A model generated the notes under the pieces. It was not told where the DNA came from, did no database searches, and saw only the letters and a list, made by a program, of their open reading frames with translations. A program made the position numbers and the translations under genes. From Rhodanobacter sp. (GTDB lineage Bacteria > Pseudomonadota > Gammaproteobacteria > Xanthomonadales > Rhodanobacteraceae), in the NCBI GenBank assembly GCA_004298505.1, contig SCRO01000120.1, positions 1-61,082 on the forward strand: 61,082 bases of DNA, given 5' to 3'. Below are positions 25,347 to 34,139 of this stretch, piece by piece; positions within the stretch are counted from its first letter, which is position 1, and the number at the start of each line of letters is the position of its first letter.

Positions 25347-26408
25347 TCAGCTCGATGGTGCGCGCGCGTGCCGTGCGAGGTGCCACAGGTTGCGTGCGAC
25401 GCCGATGAACGCGGCGAACCATGCCACCAGTGCAATGGCGAAAAACAGTTTCGGCAACCAGTGCAGGAAACCGAAGCCCATCGCGCGGGTCAGCTCCAGC
25501 GTGCTGGTGGCATACATGCCCAGCGGAAACACCGCGCCCCAATACAACGGGTCGTAACGCAGCGGGAAACGCTTGTAGACGTAGCGCCACACGCCCAGCA
25601 CCAGCAGCATCGGGATCCACCAGGTGCCGGTGGTCCAGTAGAAGATCGTGAAGCCCTTGATGAACGGGCGTAGCAGCAGCAGGAAGGGTGCATCCACCGT
25701 GTTGATGCTGAGCAGCGAGCCGGCCAGGGTCGAGATCGCCATCGCGCCCATGTTGATCCAGTACGGCGGCGACAGGTCGTCGGGGCGAAACGGGAAGAAG
25801 GTGTAGCGATAGAAGATCAGCGACATCATCCAGATGTACAGCATGCCGCCCCACAACCACATCGACAGCGCAAGGAAATTCATCTCCAGCTTGTACGGCT
25901 GCGTGGTGTGCGCCGCCAGCAGCGCACTGAGCACCGCGATCGACTGGGTCGCCACCACGGCCAGCAGCCAGCCGCCGCTGATGCCGCGATCCAGCGTGGG
26001 TTTGTTCTCCTTGATGGTGAACGCGGCAAAGATCGAGTAGGTCAGCAGCAGCCACAGTACGATCGCCACGCACCACAGGGCCAGGCCAGCGCGGATGTTG
26101 TCGGCCTGCAGCAGAAACTGGCTGCCCAGGATGCTGGAGGCGGCCACCATGGTGAAAAAGCCCGGGCCCTGCAGGTGGTCGACCAGATCGCGTGCGAACA
26201 ACCGCGGGTAGCGGATCAACCGGGCGAGGAACAGCAGCCAGAGCACGCCATAGGCCGCCACATTGAGTCCGAACAGACCCCACGCAAGCCGGGGCAAGCC
26301 CAGCCGCCAGGCCCCGATCGAGATGATGCCGGTGGCCATGACCATGCCGAAATAGGCCGGCGACAGCTCGGCCAGTGCGGAAGACGGCGAGCGCGATACC
26401 TGTTGCAT
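25347..26408 (-). CDS. TDT/SLAC1-family transporter or anion channel
   Basis: A 353-aa integral membrane protein with about ten hydrophobic helices, of the tellurite-resistance/dicarboxylate transporter (TDT) family that includes TehA and plant SLAC1. Typical features are PAYFGMVMATGIISIG at the N-terminus, TYSIFAAFTIKENKP and YWGAVFPLGMYATST near the end. The frame is open to 26600, but the family N-terminus begins at the ATG at 26408. An FNR box lies at class II distance upstream. Because SLAC1 relatives conduct nitrate, transport of nitrate or nitrite is a plausible role in this setting; dicarboxylates or sulfite are alternatives. Confidence 0.85.
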   Translation of the reverse strand: MQQVSRSPSSALAELSPAYFGMVMATGIISIGAWRLGLPRLAWGLFGLNVAAYGVLWLLFLARLIRYPRLFARDLVDHLQGPGFFTMVAASSILGSQFLLQADNIRAGLALWCVAIVLWLLLTYSIFAAFTIKENKPTLDRGISGGWLLAVVATQSIAVLSALLAAHTTQPYKLEMNFLALSMWLWGGMLYIWMMSLIFYRYTFFPFRPDDLSPPYWINMGAMAISTLAGSLLSINTVDAPFLLLLRPFIKGFTIFYWTTGTWWIPMLLVLGVWRYVYKRFPLRYDPLYWGAVFPLGMYATSTLELTRAMGFGFLHWLPKLFFAIALVAWFAAFIGVARNLWHLARHARAPSS

Positions 26409-26586
26409 GGGCGTTTCTCGATAGGGAGTGCCGGGATCGTTGGTGGGAAGCCAGGAATGACCACGCTGCATCCATCGAGCGTGGCCCCTCGAGTGGCTGC
26501 GGCTGCGCCCCGCGGGGTCGATTCGCAGGTCAGCGCCAGCGGGACCCCGCGTGGTTACAGCGTAGGTGCATCGAGCGGCGTGTGAG

Positions 26587-26600
26587 TTGATTACAGTCAA
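26587..26600 (-). promoter_or_regulatory. FNR-like box upstream of the TDT channel
   Basis: TTGATTACAGTCAA on the plus strand matches nine of ten conserved FNR positions. On the minus strand a TACGCT hexamer (26564 down to 26559) sits at -10 spacing, giving a start near 26552 and the box centre at about -41. A CCACGCT/AGCGTGG stem at 26461-26484 would fall in the leader of this transcript. No other gene is seen in the 26409-26878 gap. Confidence 0.75.
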
Positions 26601-26878
26601 GTCGCGGGCGAGAACGGCCGGGCAGGCCGCCGGGATAGGCCAGGCACTGGCGGCGGTGGCGCAACCTGGGCGACCGGTGCAGCTTTTCGACGCACCACGC
26701 CTGTGCCCCCGCGGTTGTACGATGGCGACGATTTCCTGCGTTAATGCAGGAAGGGATTTGTACTTGGCAAGCCGCTTACAGCAGAGAGGCTTGGCGCGTT
26801 GACCGCCAGTCTACTCCCAGACAGTCGGGCGTCTGGTCGTGCCTGCGGGATTATCGGCAATCGGCGGAGGAATAGCTT

Positions 26879-27475
26879 GTGGAGGTCTGGTTTTCGCGCA
26901 TCGAGCCGGTACTGCACGAGGCTCTTGCACATCGCGACACTTACACGGCTACCCATTGCCATCGGGTCGGCATGCTGGCCTCCGCACTGGCACAGGTGCT
27001 TGGCCTCGCGGCTGATGCGCTGGAGATGATTGGCGTGGCCGCCCGCCTGCACGACGTCGGCAAAATCGGTATTCCCGACTCGGTCCTGCTCAAGCCAGGT
27101 CCGCTGGATGCAGCCGAGTGGGTCATCATGCGAGGCCATAGCGAGCGCGGCGAGCGCATCGTTCTGGCTGACTCTGGCCTGCCGTGGCGGAATAAGTTGG
27201 CCTCGATCATTCGACACCACCATGAGCACTACGATGGTGGTGGTTATCCCGACGGGTTGTGCGGACAGGCGATACCGCTGCTGTCACGCTTGCTGGCGGT
27301 AGTCGACAGCTATGACGCGATGACAGAGCCGCGTCCCTATCAGCCGGCACGATCTCACCGCGAAGTCATGGGGGCCCTGGCGGACGAGCGCGGCAACAAG
27401 CACGATCCACAGATGGTGGACCTCATGCTGTCGCTGCCAGAGGCATGGTTTGCCCGGCTTGATCGTCCGAGGTAG
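26879..27475 (+). CDS. Stand-alone HD-GYP domain protein, putative c-di-GMP phosphodiesterase
   Basis: A 198-aa protein consisting only of an HD-GYP domain. HDVGKIGIPDSVLLKPGPL carries the metal-binding HD pair, and HHHEHYDGGGYPDGL carries the GYP signature. Further conserved parts are AVVDSYDAMT and RPYQPA. It lacks the receiver or membrane sensor usually fused to this domain, so control must come from expression or a partner. The start is a GTG preceded by GGAGG. It lies divergent from the TDT channel and near an FNR-like site, suggesting a link between anaerobiosis and c-di-GMP. Confidence 0.88.
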   Translation: MEVWFSRIEPVLHEALAHRDTYTATHCHRVGMLASALAQVLGLAADALEMIGVAARLHDVGKIGIPDSVLLKPGPLDAAEWVIMRGHSERGERIVLADSGLPWRNKLASIIRHHHEHYDGGGYPDGLCGQAIPLLSRLLAVVDSYDAMTEPRPYQPARSHREVMGALADERGNKHDPQMVDLMLSLPEAWFARLDRPR

Positions 27476-27733
27476 ACACACCCGCACTGCTGCGAGCATC
27501 TTCTTGATGCGTGGATGGCGTGGGATACAGGCACCCGCCGGACCCAACGGTCCGAGGCGATACTAGGAAGGACTATCGAGAAAGAGGCCTGTGGCAGCCG
27601 ATCAACATCAAGCACGGCCAACGAGATTTCGCGCGCCGGCTTGGAGACGTTCCTGCGCGGGGCATCCTTGTCCCCGGGTGACCGGGTTTGTGCCGCCACG
27701 GAAGGCTGCCGCGGCACGACGTCGCGGCGTGCT

Positions 27734-28807
27734 TCAGACCAGCAGCGCGACGGCCTTGATCTGTGCCCATAGTGGCAAGCCCTCACGCAACTGCAGGCGC
27801 ACTGCCGACTGGTGCGACACTCGCGCCAGCAGCAGCGCCTCGCCGGCGCGAAGTCGGAGCTGGAGCTGGCCGTTGGGCAGGGGCGACAACGATTCCAGCA
27901 CCGCCGGAATGATGTTCAGCACGCTGGTGTCGGCATGTGCGCTCATGGCCACACTGACATCGCGCGCCTGCACGCGTAACCGCACGATGGTGCCGGTCGG
28001 GTGTGCGGCGCCGTGGACGTGCAAGCTGCCGGCCGGTGTGTCGAGCAGCAGCATGCCATGGCCATCGTGCGCCGCCACGGTCGCTTCGAGCACCGCTGCC
28101 GCATCGTCGCGCAGCGCCCATGGCAGATCGGGACGATTGAGTACTTCCAGTGCCGGCCCGGCAACGAACACCTTGCCGGCTTCGAGCAGCACCAGATGAT
28201 CGGCCAGGCGGGCGGCTTCCTCCACCGCATGGGTCACGTACAGCATCGGGATGTCGGCCTGCTGCCGGATCGTCTCCAGGTACGGCAGGATCTCGCTACG
28301 GCGCTCGACATCGAGTGCACTCAGCGGCTCGTCCAGCAGCAACCAGCGCGGACGGCACACCAGCGCGCGGGCCAGCGCAACGCGTTGCCGCTCGCCGCCG
28401 GACAGGGTGGCCGGCGAGCGCGCCAGCAACGTGCCCAGCGCCAGCTTGTCGATCCATTCCGGCACGGCGCCTGCCGCTGCGCCGGAGCGGCGCCAGCCAT
28501 AGCGCAGGTTCTCGTGTACTGACAGGTGCGGCAACAGGGCCGCGTGCTGGAATACCACGCCGACCGCTCGCCGATGTGGCGGCAGGTACTTGTCCCCGTC
28601 CTGCCAGACGGCAGCGCCGATGCGCACCCGCCCGCGTGCGGCGGGCTCCAGGCCGGCAATCGCCCGCAACAAGGTGCTCTTGCCGCTGCCGGAGGGGCCG
28701 AAGACCACGGTGACGCCCTGCGCAGGCAGGCTCAGCGCCACATCCAGCGTGAAAGCCTTGCGCCGCAGCTGCAGGCGCAGTTCGATGTCCTGGCGGGTTT
28801 CAGTCAT
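27734..28807 (-). CDS. modC: Molybdate ABC transporter ATP-binding protein ModC
   Basis: A 357-aa ATPase. Walker A is GPSGSGKST, the signature is LSGGERQRVALARAL, Walker B is LLLDEPLSALD, and the switch His follows in YVTHAVEEA. The C-terminal third (about residues 285-357) is the MOP-type molybdate-binding domain that senses oxyanion. The start at 28807 overlaps the modB stop by eight bases. Third gene of modABC, powering molybdate uptake for the Moco pathway encoded elsewhere in this window. Confidence 0.93.
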   Translation of the reverse strand: MTETRQDIELRLQLRRKAFTLDVALSLPAQGVTVVFGPSGSGKSTLLRAIAGLEPAARGRVRIGAAVWQDGDKYLPPHRRAVGVVFQHAALLPHLSVHENLRYGWRRSGAAAGAVPEWIDKLALGTLLARSPATLSGGERQRVALARALVCRPRWLLLDEPLSALDVERRSEILPYLETIRQQADIPMLYVTHAVEEAARLADHLVLLEAGKVFVAGPALEVLNRPDLPWALRDDAAAVLEATVAAHDGHGMLLLDTPAGSLHVHGAAHPTGTIVRLRVQARDVSVAMSAHADTSVLNIIPAVLESLSPLPNGQLQLRLRAGEALLLARVSHQSAVRLQLREGLPLWAQIKAVALLV

Positions 28808-29474
28808 GCGCGATCGCCGCGCGCCGCCCCAGCCATTGCATGACCAGCAGCATGCCGAAGGAGAACACCAGCAGGCCGGCCGCCAGGCGGTGGGCATCGC
28901 TGTACGCCATAGCCTCGAACTGGTCGTACAGCAGCACCGAGAGCACCCGCGTCTGGCCGTCGATGTTGCCGCCCACCATCAGCACCACGCCGAATTCGCC
29001 GACGGTATGCGCAAAACCAAACAGCGCGGCAGTCACCAGCGCAGGTCGTGACAGCGGCAGCACCACGCTGGTGAAGCGGTCGAACGGGCCAGCGCGCAGG
29101 GTCGCGGCGGCCTCCAGCACGGCAGGGTCGATCGAAGCGAAGCCGGACTGCAGCGGGTGCACCACGAAGGGCAGCGAGTACAGCACCGAGGCGAACAGCA
29201 GGCCTTGGAAAGTGAACGCCAGTGTGCCCAGTCCCAGCGCCGAAGTCAGCTGGCCGATCGGGCCGCCCGGGCCCATCCCCAGCAACAGGTAGAAGCCGAG
29301 CACGGTCGGCGGCAACACCATCGGCAGGGCCACCAGCGCGCCGATGGGAATGCGCCAGCGCGAACGCGTGCGCGCCAGCCACCAGGCCAGTGGCATGCCC
29401 AGCAGCAACAGAATCAGTGTGGTCAGCCCGGCGAGCTTCAGGGTGACCAGGATGGCCGCAAGGATCGGACTCAT
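28800..29474 (-). CDS. modB: Molybdate ABC transporter permease ModB
   Basis: A 224-aa inner-membrane permease with about five or six helices. The ATPase-coupling EAA loop is visible as EAAATLRAGPFDRFTSVVLPLSRPA. FAHTVGEFGVVLMVGGNI is the typical ModB region lining the pathway. It lies 21 bp after modA and overlaps modC, an ordinary modABC operon. Confidence 0.94.
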   Translation of the reverse strand: MSPILAAILVTLKLAGLTTLILLLLGMPLAWWLARTRSRWRIPIGALVALPMVLPPTVLGFYLLLGMGPGGPIGQLTSALGLGTLAFTFQGLLFASVLYSLPFVVHPLQSGFASIDPAVLEAAATLRAGPFDRFTSVVLPLSRPALVTAALFGFAHTVGEFGVVLMVGGNIDGQTRVLSVLLYDQFEAMAYSDAHRLAAGLLVFSFGMLLVMQWLGRRAAIAHD

Positions 29475-29495
29475 GCCGCTGGGTACGGTACCGCT

Positions 29496-30272
29496 TCAAT
29501 CATAACCATGGGCTGCAATGATGCGCCGTGCCGCCGCGCTGCGCAGGTATCTCAGGAAGCCGATGGCGGCCGGATTCCCGCGGCCGTGATTCAGCAGCAC
29601 CGCGCTCTGGGTGATCGGCGGGTGCCAGCTGGCGGGAACCAGCCAGGACGAGCCGCCCATTTGCCGCTGCGCCTGCATTACCAGTGAACGCGGCAGCAGG
29701 CCCGCTTTGGCGTTGCCACTGATCACGAACTCGGTGGCCTGTCCCACGTTCTCGCCGAGCACCAGCCGTGGCTTGAGTGCGTCCCAGCGGCCGACGTGGC
29801 GCAGCACGGCGCGTGCGGCGGCGCCGTACGGCGCCAGCTCGGGGTTGGCGATCGCGAACTTGTGGAAGTCATGCTGGCGCAGTACGCGCTCGCCGTCGGT
29901 GATCAGCGTGGGGTCGCGGCTCCACAACACCAGCCGCCCGGTGGCGTAATCGTACAGCGACGAACGCACTGCCAGCCCCTCGTCGACCAGGCGCTGCGGC
30001 GTGGTGTTGTCCGCGGCAAGCAAGATATCGAACGGCGCACCATGGCGGATCTGCGCGTACAGTTTGCCGGTCGATGCGGCACTGATCTCGATGCGGCTGC
30101 CGCTCTGGTGCGCGTACTGGTCCGCCAGCAGGCGCGCCACTCGGGTGAAATTGGCGGCCACTGCCAGGCGTGCCTGCCCGGCCGGTGCCGCGGCGATGGC
30201 GACACGACTTGAAGGCCAGGCGAGCAGACCGACGATGGCCAGCAGGCTGAGTAGCAGGCGACGAAGTGGCAT
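29496..30272 (-). CDS. modA: Molybdate-binding periplasmic protein ModA
   Basis: A 258-aa substrate-binding protein. A Sec signal (MPLRRLLLSLLAIVGLLAWP, cleavage near AIA-AAP) leads into the ModA fold: LAVAANFTRVARLLADQY, ISAASTGKLYAQI and FDILLAADNTTPQ. The Ser in SAASTGK and the Tyr/Val positions fit an oxyanion site. GAGG precedes this ATG by eight bases; longer starts lie in the fnr end region. It starts 50 bp after the fnr stop on the same strand, so fnr and modABC may share a transcript. Confidence 0.92.
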   Translation of the reverse strand: MPLRRLLLSLLAIVGLLAWPSSRVAIAAAPAGQARLAVAANFTRVARLLADQYAHQSGSRIEISAASTGKLYAQIRHGAPFDILLAADNTTPQRLVDEGLAVRSSLYDYATGRLVLWSRDPTLITDGERVLRQHDFHKFAIANPELAPYGAAARAVLRHVGRWDALKPRLVLGENVGQATEFVISGNAKAGLLPRSLVMQAQRQMGGSSWLVPASWHPPITQSAVLLNHGRGNPAAIGFLRYLRSAAARRIIAAHGYD

Positions 30273-30322
30273 CCGGGGTCCTCGGGTTTGGGTTCGATCC
30301 GGCATCAACATGGCCGGCGGGT

Positions 30323-31105
30323 TCAGCCGGTGCCGCGACGTTTCGACGTGGACACGCTGCTGCTCCGGCACAGGTCAGCCAGCAGATCGGGACGCAGGAT
30401 GCGCACCGATTTGCGGTCGACCTCGAGTACGCCCATCTCCTTCATGCGCGAGAACAGGCGGCTGACCGTCTCGACGACTAAGCCAAGGTACTTGGCGATA
30501 TCGTAGCGTGACATCGGCAAGGTTAGCGTGATGGCGTCGCGCTGCAGGCGCTGGTATCGCTGGTATCGGTCGGTCAGGTTCTTCAGGAAGATGGCCAGTT
30601 GCTCCTGCGCCTGCTGCCGGCCCATCATCACCGTGTGGCGGTGCTCCTCGACCATCTCGCGGCTGATCACCCGCATCAATTGTCGATGCAATGCCGGCAC
30701 TTCGATGGCGACCTGCTGCAGCCGGGCATACGGCAGCTCGCAGATGCTGGAAGCTTCCAGCGCCTCGGCGTGGCTGACATGCCGGTCGGTGGCCAGCGCA
30801 TCGAATCCGACGATTTCCCCGGGCAGGTGGAAACCGAGGATCTGTACCTCGCCCGCCTCATTCAGGACGAAGGATTTCAGCGAACCGGAGCGCACCACGT
30901 AGAGCGCCTGCAAGCCATCACCGTCGCGGTACAGCATGCTGCCCTGGTCCAGCGCCCGCCTGTCCCTGACTGCGCTGTCCAGCCGTACCAGGTCGTCGCG
31001 ACCGATGCCAGCGGGCAGGCACAGCTCGTGCAATGCACAGGAGCCACAGCTTCGGCGCAACTGGTTCAGGTCGAGAATGTTCGCGTTGGACTCCATGGGA
31101 ACCAT
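30323..31105 (-). CDS. fnr: FNR/ANR-type oxygen-sensing regulator
   Basis: A 260-aa CRP/FNR activator. With the ATG at 31105, the cluster ligands fall at C20, C23, C29 and C122, exactly as in E. coli FNR, indicating a 4Fe-4S oxygen sensor. The helix-turn-helix near residue 210 has VVETVSRLFSRMKEM, whose E-x-x-S-R pattern is the FNR recognition helix for TTGAT half-sites. Those half-sites occur before at least seven genes in this window. It lies between the cyclitol/quinone-like operon and modA on the same strand. The 31106-31373 gap upstream should contain its promoter, but I see no clear FNR box there. Confidence 0.95.
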   Translation of the reverse strand: MVPMESNANILDLNQLRRSCGSCALHELCLPAGIGRDDLVRLDSAVRDRRALDQGSMLYRDGDGLQALYVVRSGSLKSFVLNEAGEVQILGFHLPGEIVGFDALATDRHVSHAEALEASSICELPYARLQQVAIEVPALHRQLMRVISREMVEEHRHTVMMGRQQAQEQLAIFLKNLTDRYQRYQRLQRDAITLTLPMSRYDIAKYLGLVVETVSRLFSRMKEMGVLEVDRKSVRILRPDLLADLCRSSSVSTSKRRGTG

Positions 31106-31373
31106 CTACAGGTGGGGAACGGCTCCGCCAGGGCAGTCTGCCGTTGAATCTGCATCGATTGAACTTAGCACGGAAGTCTGCTTCAGCACGCCGCCGCCAG
31201 TGCGGCACAACCGCGCAGGGCGCTTGGCAGGGAATGCTTCGAACGCAACCACGGGCAACCCGCTGCGTCATGCACCGCGCGCGCTCGGTCATGCGCGACG
31301 CAAACGCGGCAGGCGAGCCATGTGCATGACTGCGGCCCGCATGCCGCTGCCTGACTGGATCAGTCGCCGACGG

Positions 31374-32282
31374 CTACTGCCAGGATGCCGGCATCAACAC
31401 AAAGATCGCGATCAGCGCCAGCTGCACCAGCGGGTAGTAGCTGGCGCGATCGAACAGGCGGGCGGCCTGACGGCTTGCGCCTGAGCGCAGCAGTTGAAGC
31501 CCTGGCCACAAGAGCAGGAATACGCCGGCCAGGGCACTGGGGATCAGGTAGGGCAGGCCCAGCTTCAGTGGCGACATCCGGGGCAGGAACAAGCTGGTGA
31601 TGACGGCCAGGGTCAAACTGACGACGACCAGCCAGCCGGCGCCGCGCGGGCCGAAGACGAGCGGAATCGTGCGCGCGCCGATGCCGCGATCCTCCTCGAT
31701 GTCGTTCCAGTCCGCCGGGATGTTCTGTCCGCCGATTTCCCACAGCATGATCCATGCCACCAGCACGCCGAGCAGCGGCAGCGAAGGATCGGGCTGGACC
31801 ACGAACACCGCAGCGACCGGTCCGCACGACTTCACCAGCCCGCTGACCAGGGTGCGCCAGTAGGTCACCTTCAGCAGCATGCAGTAGGCCACTTCCAGCA
31901 CGGCGGCGGCCAGTACGACGAACACGATCGGGGGGTTGATCAGCCAGGCACCGATCAGGGTCAGCACATACCAGAACCCGAACCAGGCCAGTCCGCTGCG
32001 CACGCTGAGCAGTTTCTGTGCCAGCGGATAGCGCAGCGCGCTGGCTTCCACCGAATAGCCCGCATTGATGCCGGCGACAGCGAATTTCTCCTGATCGGCC
32101 TTGACGCCTACCAGGTCATTCAGGGCGTAGATCGCGGTGTAGCCCGCGACCGCGGTGAACAGCGACAGCGCCAGTACCGGCCAGGCCGGGACGGTGCCCA
32201 GCCACAGCAGGGCAGCAAAGCCGGGCAGGGCCACGTCGAGGACGCCATGGGTGGAGCGGGACAGGGCGAGGAATCGGCGCAT
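31374..32282 (-). CDS. UbiA-family prenyltransferase
   Basis: A 302-aa membrane protein of the UbiA superfamily with about eight or nine helices. The first Asp motif reads NDLVGVKAD, an NDxxDxxxD variant with Gly in the middle position. The second is DWNDIEEDRGIGARTIP, keeping the Asp residues and the following G-x-x-T. Such enzymes attach polyprenyl chains to aromatic or other acceptors within the membrane. It is the last gene of a five-gene coupled operon and starts five bases after the UbiG-like stop. Acceptor and prenyl chain are unknown; it is unlikely to be the housekeeping ubiA, given this context and the altered motif. Confidence 0.82.
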   Translation of the reverse strand: MRRFLALSRSTHGVLDVALPGFAALLWLGTVPAWPVLALSLFTAVAGYTAIYALNDLVGVKADQEKFAVAGINAGYSVEASALRYPLAQKLLSVRSGLAWFGFWYVLTLIGAWLINPPIVFVVLAAAVLEVAYCMLLKVTYWRTLVSGLVKSCGPVAAVFVVQPDPSLPLLGVLVAWIMLWEIGGQNIPADWNDIEEDRGIGARTIPLVFGPRGAGWLVVVSLTLAVITSLFLPRMSPLKLGLPYLIPSALAGVFLLLWPGLQLLRSGASRQAARLFDRASYYPLVQLALIAIFVLMPASWQ

Positions 32283-32287
32283 TGGGC

Positions 32288-33013
32288 TCAGCTCTTTTTG
32301 ACGAAGGAGGCCATGTAGTTGACATCTTCACGGCCGGCATCGACCCGGAAGCGGCGCGTCAGCGGGTTGTACATCAAGCTGGCGATGCCGGTGAATTCCA
32401 GCCCGGCGGCGCGCGCCCACTCGCGCAGTTCGCGCGGTCGGATCAGCTTGCGGTAGCTGTGCGTGCCGCGCGGCAGCAGGCGCAACACATACTCGCCGCC
32501 GATGATGGCGAACGCGAACGCCTTGGGGGTGCGGTTGATGGTCGAGAAGATCGCCCGCCCGCCGGGCTTGAGCGCGCGTGCGCAAGCGGCAATCACCTGG
32601 GCCGGATCGGGCACGTGTTCGAGCATTTCCATGCAGGTCACGACGTCGAAGCTGCCAGCCTGCTCCTGCGCGAGCTGCTCGGCATTCTGGTAGCGGTAAT
32701 CGATCGCCAGGCCATGCGCGCTGGCATGCTTGCGGGCGACCTCCAGCGACAGCTCGGACAGGTCGATGCCGGTTGCCTCGGCGCCGGTTTTCGCCAGGGC
32801 TTCGGTCAGAATGCCGCCGCCGCAGCCGACGTCGACGACGCGCGGAGGGGGCGTGTCGATCTGCGGCGCAGCCATCTGCTGCAGGATGAACTTCAGGCGC
32901 AGCGGGTTGATCGTGTGCAGCATGCCCATCTTGCCGTGGGCGTCCCACCACAGTTTGGACACGCGGTCGAACTTGGTGATTTCCTGGGCGTCAGCATTCG
33001 AGAACTGGGTCAT
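32288..33013 (-). CDS. UbiG-like SAM-dependent O-methyltransferase
   Basis: A 241-aa class I methyltransferase very like UbiG: KFDRVSKLWWDAHGKMGMLH at the N-terminus, SAM motif VVDVGCGGGILTEALAKTG, and YNPLTRRFRVDAGREDVNYM at the C-terminus. UbiG methylates the ring hydroxyls of ubiquinone precursors. The gene start overlaps the end of the cyclase gene by 23 bases, and the UbiA-like gene follows after five, so it belongs to this operon. It could be the cell's only ubiG, or a paralogue for a different product; sequence here cannot decide. Frame is open to 33079, but MTQFSNADAQEI is the family start. Confidence 0.85.
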   Translation of the reverse strand: MTQFSNADAQEITKFDRVSKLWWDAHGKMGMLHTINPLRLKFILQQMAAPQIDTPPPRVVDVGCGGGILTEALAKTGAEATGIDLSELSLEVARKHASAHGLAIDYRYQNAEQLAQEQAGSFDVVTCMEMLEHVPDPAQVIAACARALKPGGRAIFSTINRTPKAFAFAIIGGEYVLRLLPRGTHSYRKLIRPRELREWARAAGLEFTGIASLMYNPLTRRFRVDAGREDVNYMASFVKKS

Positions 33014-34139
33014 GTTGCCTGGATGTCCGTGCGATGAGCGATTCGATGGAAGCGGTGATTTCGGCCGGGTTGATGTCATTGACGAAAACGCAATGGCCGA
33101 GTCCGTCCGGGAGTGGCACCCGTTGCCAGCCGTTGCGGTGTTCGATCCGGTCCAGCAACGAGTGCCACATCAGGTCGGTGTCCAGCACGCCGGTGTCCAG
33201 GGTGATCCCCAGCGCGGCAATCAATGCAAACACCCGCTCGACTTCCACGGCGTCGAGTAGCCCCCGGCGCCGGGCGATCAGCACCGAAACGGCGATGTCG
33301 AGCAGCACTGCCTCGCCGTGCAGCAGGCGCTCCTCGTGGTGTGTCTCGAGCCCGTAGCTGAAGGTGTGGCCGAAATCCACGTTGCGCGCCAGCTCGTTCT
33401 CGAACAGGTTCGGTTGCAGTTCCTCCAGCATGCCGGAGATGGCGCGGTCGAGAATCCTGCCGCCGTGATCGCTCTGGAAACAGCTGGCGATACTGTCGGT
33501 GCCATGCTGTTCGAGTTGTTCGAACAGGGCGACATCCTTGATTACCGCCAGCTTGATGATCTCGCACACGCCGTTGAGGATGTGCCGGTGCGGCAAGGTG
33601 GTCAGGAATGCGCGGTCGAGCAGCACCTGCCGCGGCGCTTCGAAGCTGCCCAGACGGTTCTTGTGGCGGTTGAAATTGACGCCGGTCTTGATGCCCACCG
33701 AGGCGTCGACGTAGCCCATCAGCGTGGTGGGCACCTTGATGTGCGGCATGCCACGGCGGTAGCTACTGGCGACGAAGCCGACCACGTCGGTCAGCACGCC
33801 GCCGCCGATGGCGATGATCGGTTCATCCCGGCGGTGGATCGGGAAGGCGTCCAGTTCATGCAGGATGCCCAGCCAGGCATCCATCGTCTTGGCCGCCTCG
33901 CCACCGGGAAAGCGTACGATCCGGGCCTCGATCCCATGCTGTGCGAAATAGGTATCGAGCGCGGCAGAGCAATGCTGCGCGACATGCTCGTCGACCACGA
34001 CGAAGCGGCGTCCGGGGTTGCTACGGCCGGACGACAGCAGGGCGGGGTTGCCGGGGTCGAGCAGATCGGGCGCGCTAAGGATGTCGTATTCGATCCGGCG
34101 CCGGTGGCTGACATGCCAGCGGGTGGCGGCGTGGGTCAT
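32991..34139 (-). CDS. Sugar phosphate cyclase, sedoheptulose-7-phosphate cyclase-like
   Basis: A 382-aa member of the dehydroquinate synthase superfamily. NAD-binding GGGVLTDVVGF and the Zn ligands E193, H258 and H274 are in place. Several features favour the sedoheptulose-7-phosphate cyclase branch (2-epi-5-epi-valiolone synthase and relatives) over AroB: GGEAAKTMDAWLGILHELD, KTGVNFNRHKNRLGSFEAP, and FGHTFSYGLE where AroB has GHTFGHAIE. The product would be a C7 cyclitol, but substrate choice needs testing. It overlaps luxS by four bases and the UbiG-like gene by 23. Confidence 0.82.
   Translation of the reverse strand: MTHAATRWHVSHRRRIEYDILSAPDLLDPGNPALLSSGRSNPGRRFVVVDEHVAQHCSAALDTYFAQHGIEARIVRFPGGEAAKTMDAWLGILHELDAFPIHRRDEPIIAIGGGVLTDVVGFVASSYRRGMPHIKVPTTLMGYVDASVGIKTGVNFNRHKNRLGSFEAPRQVLLDRAFLTTLPHRHILNGVCEIIKLAVIKDVALFEQLEQHGTDSIASCFQSDHGGRILDRAISGMLEELQPNLFENELARNVDFGHTFSYGLETHHEERLLHGEAVLLDIAVSVLIARRRGLLDAVEVERVFALIAALGITLDTGVLDTDLMWHSLLDRIEHRNGWQRVPLPDGLGHCVFVNDINPAEITASIESLIARTSRQHDPVLEC

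Noticed and set aside
30285-30305. A GGGTTCGATCC stretch resembling a tRNA T-arm
   Set aside because: It lies between fnr and modA, and no acceptor, D or anticodon arm can be folded around it.
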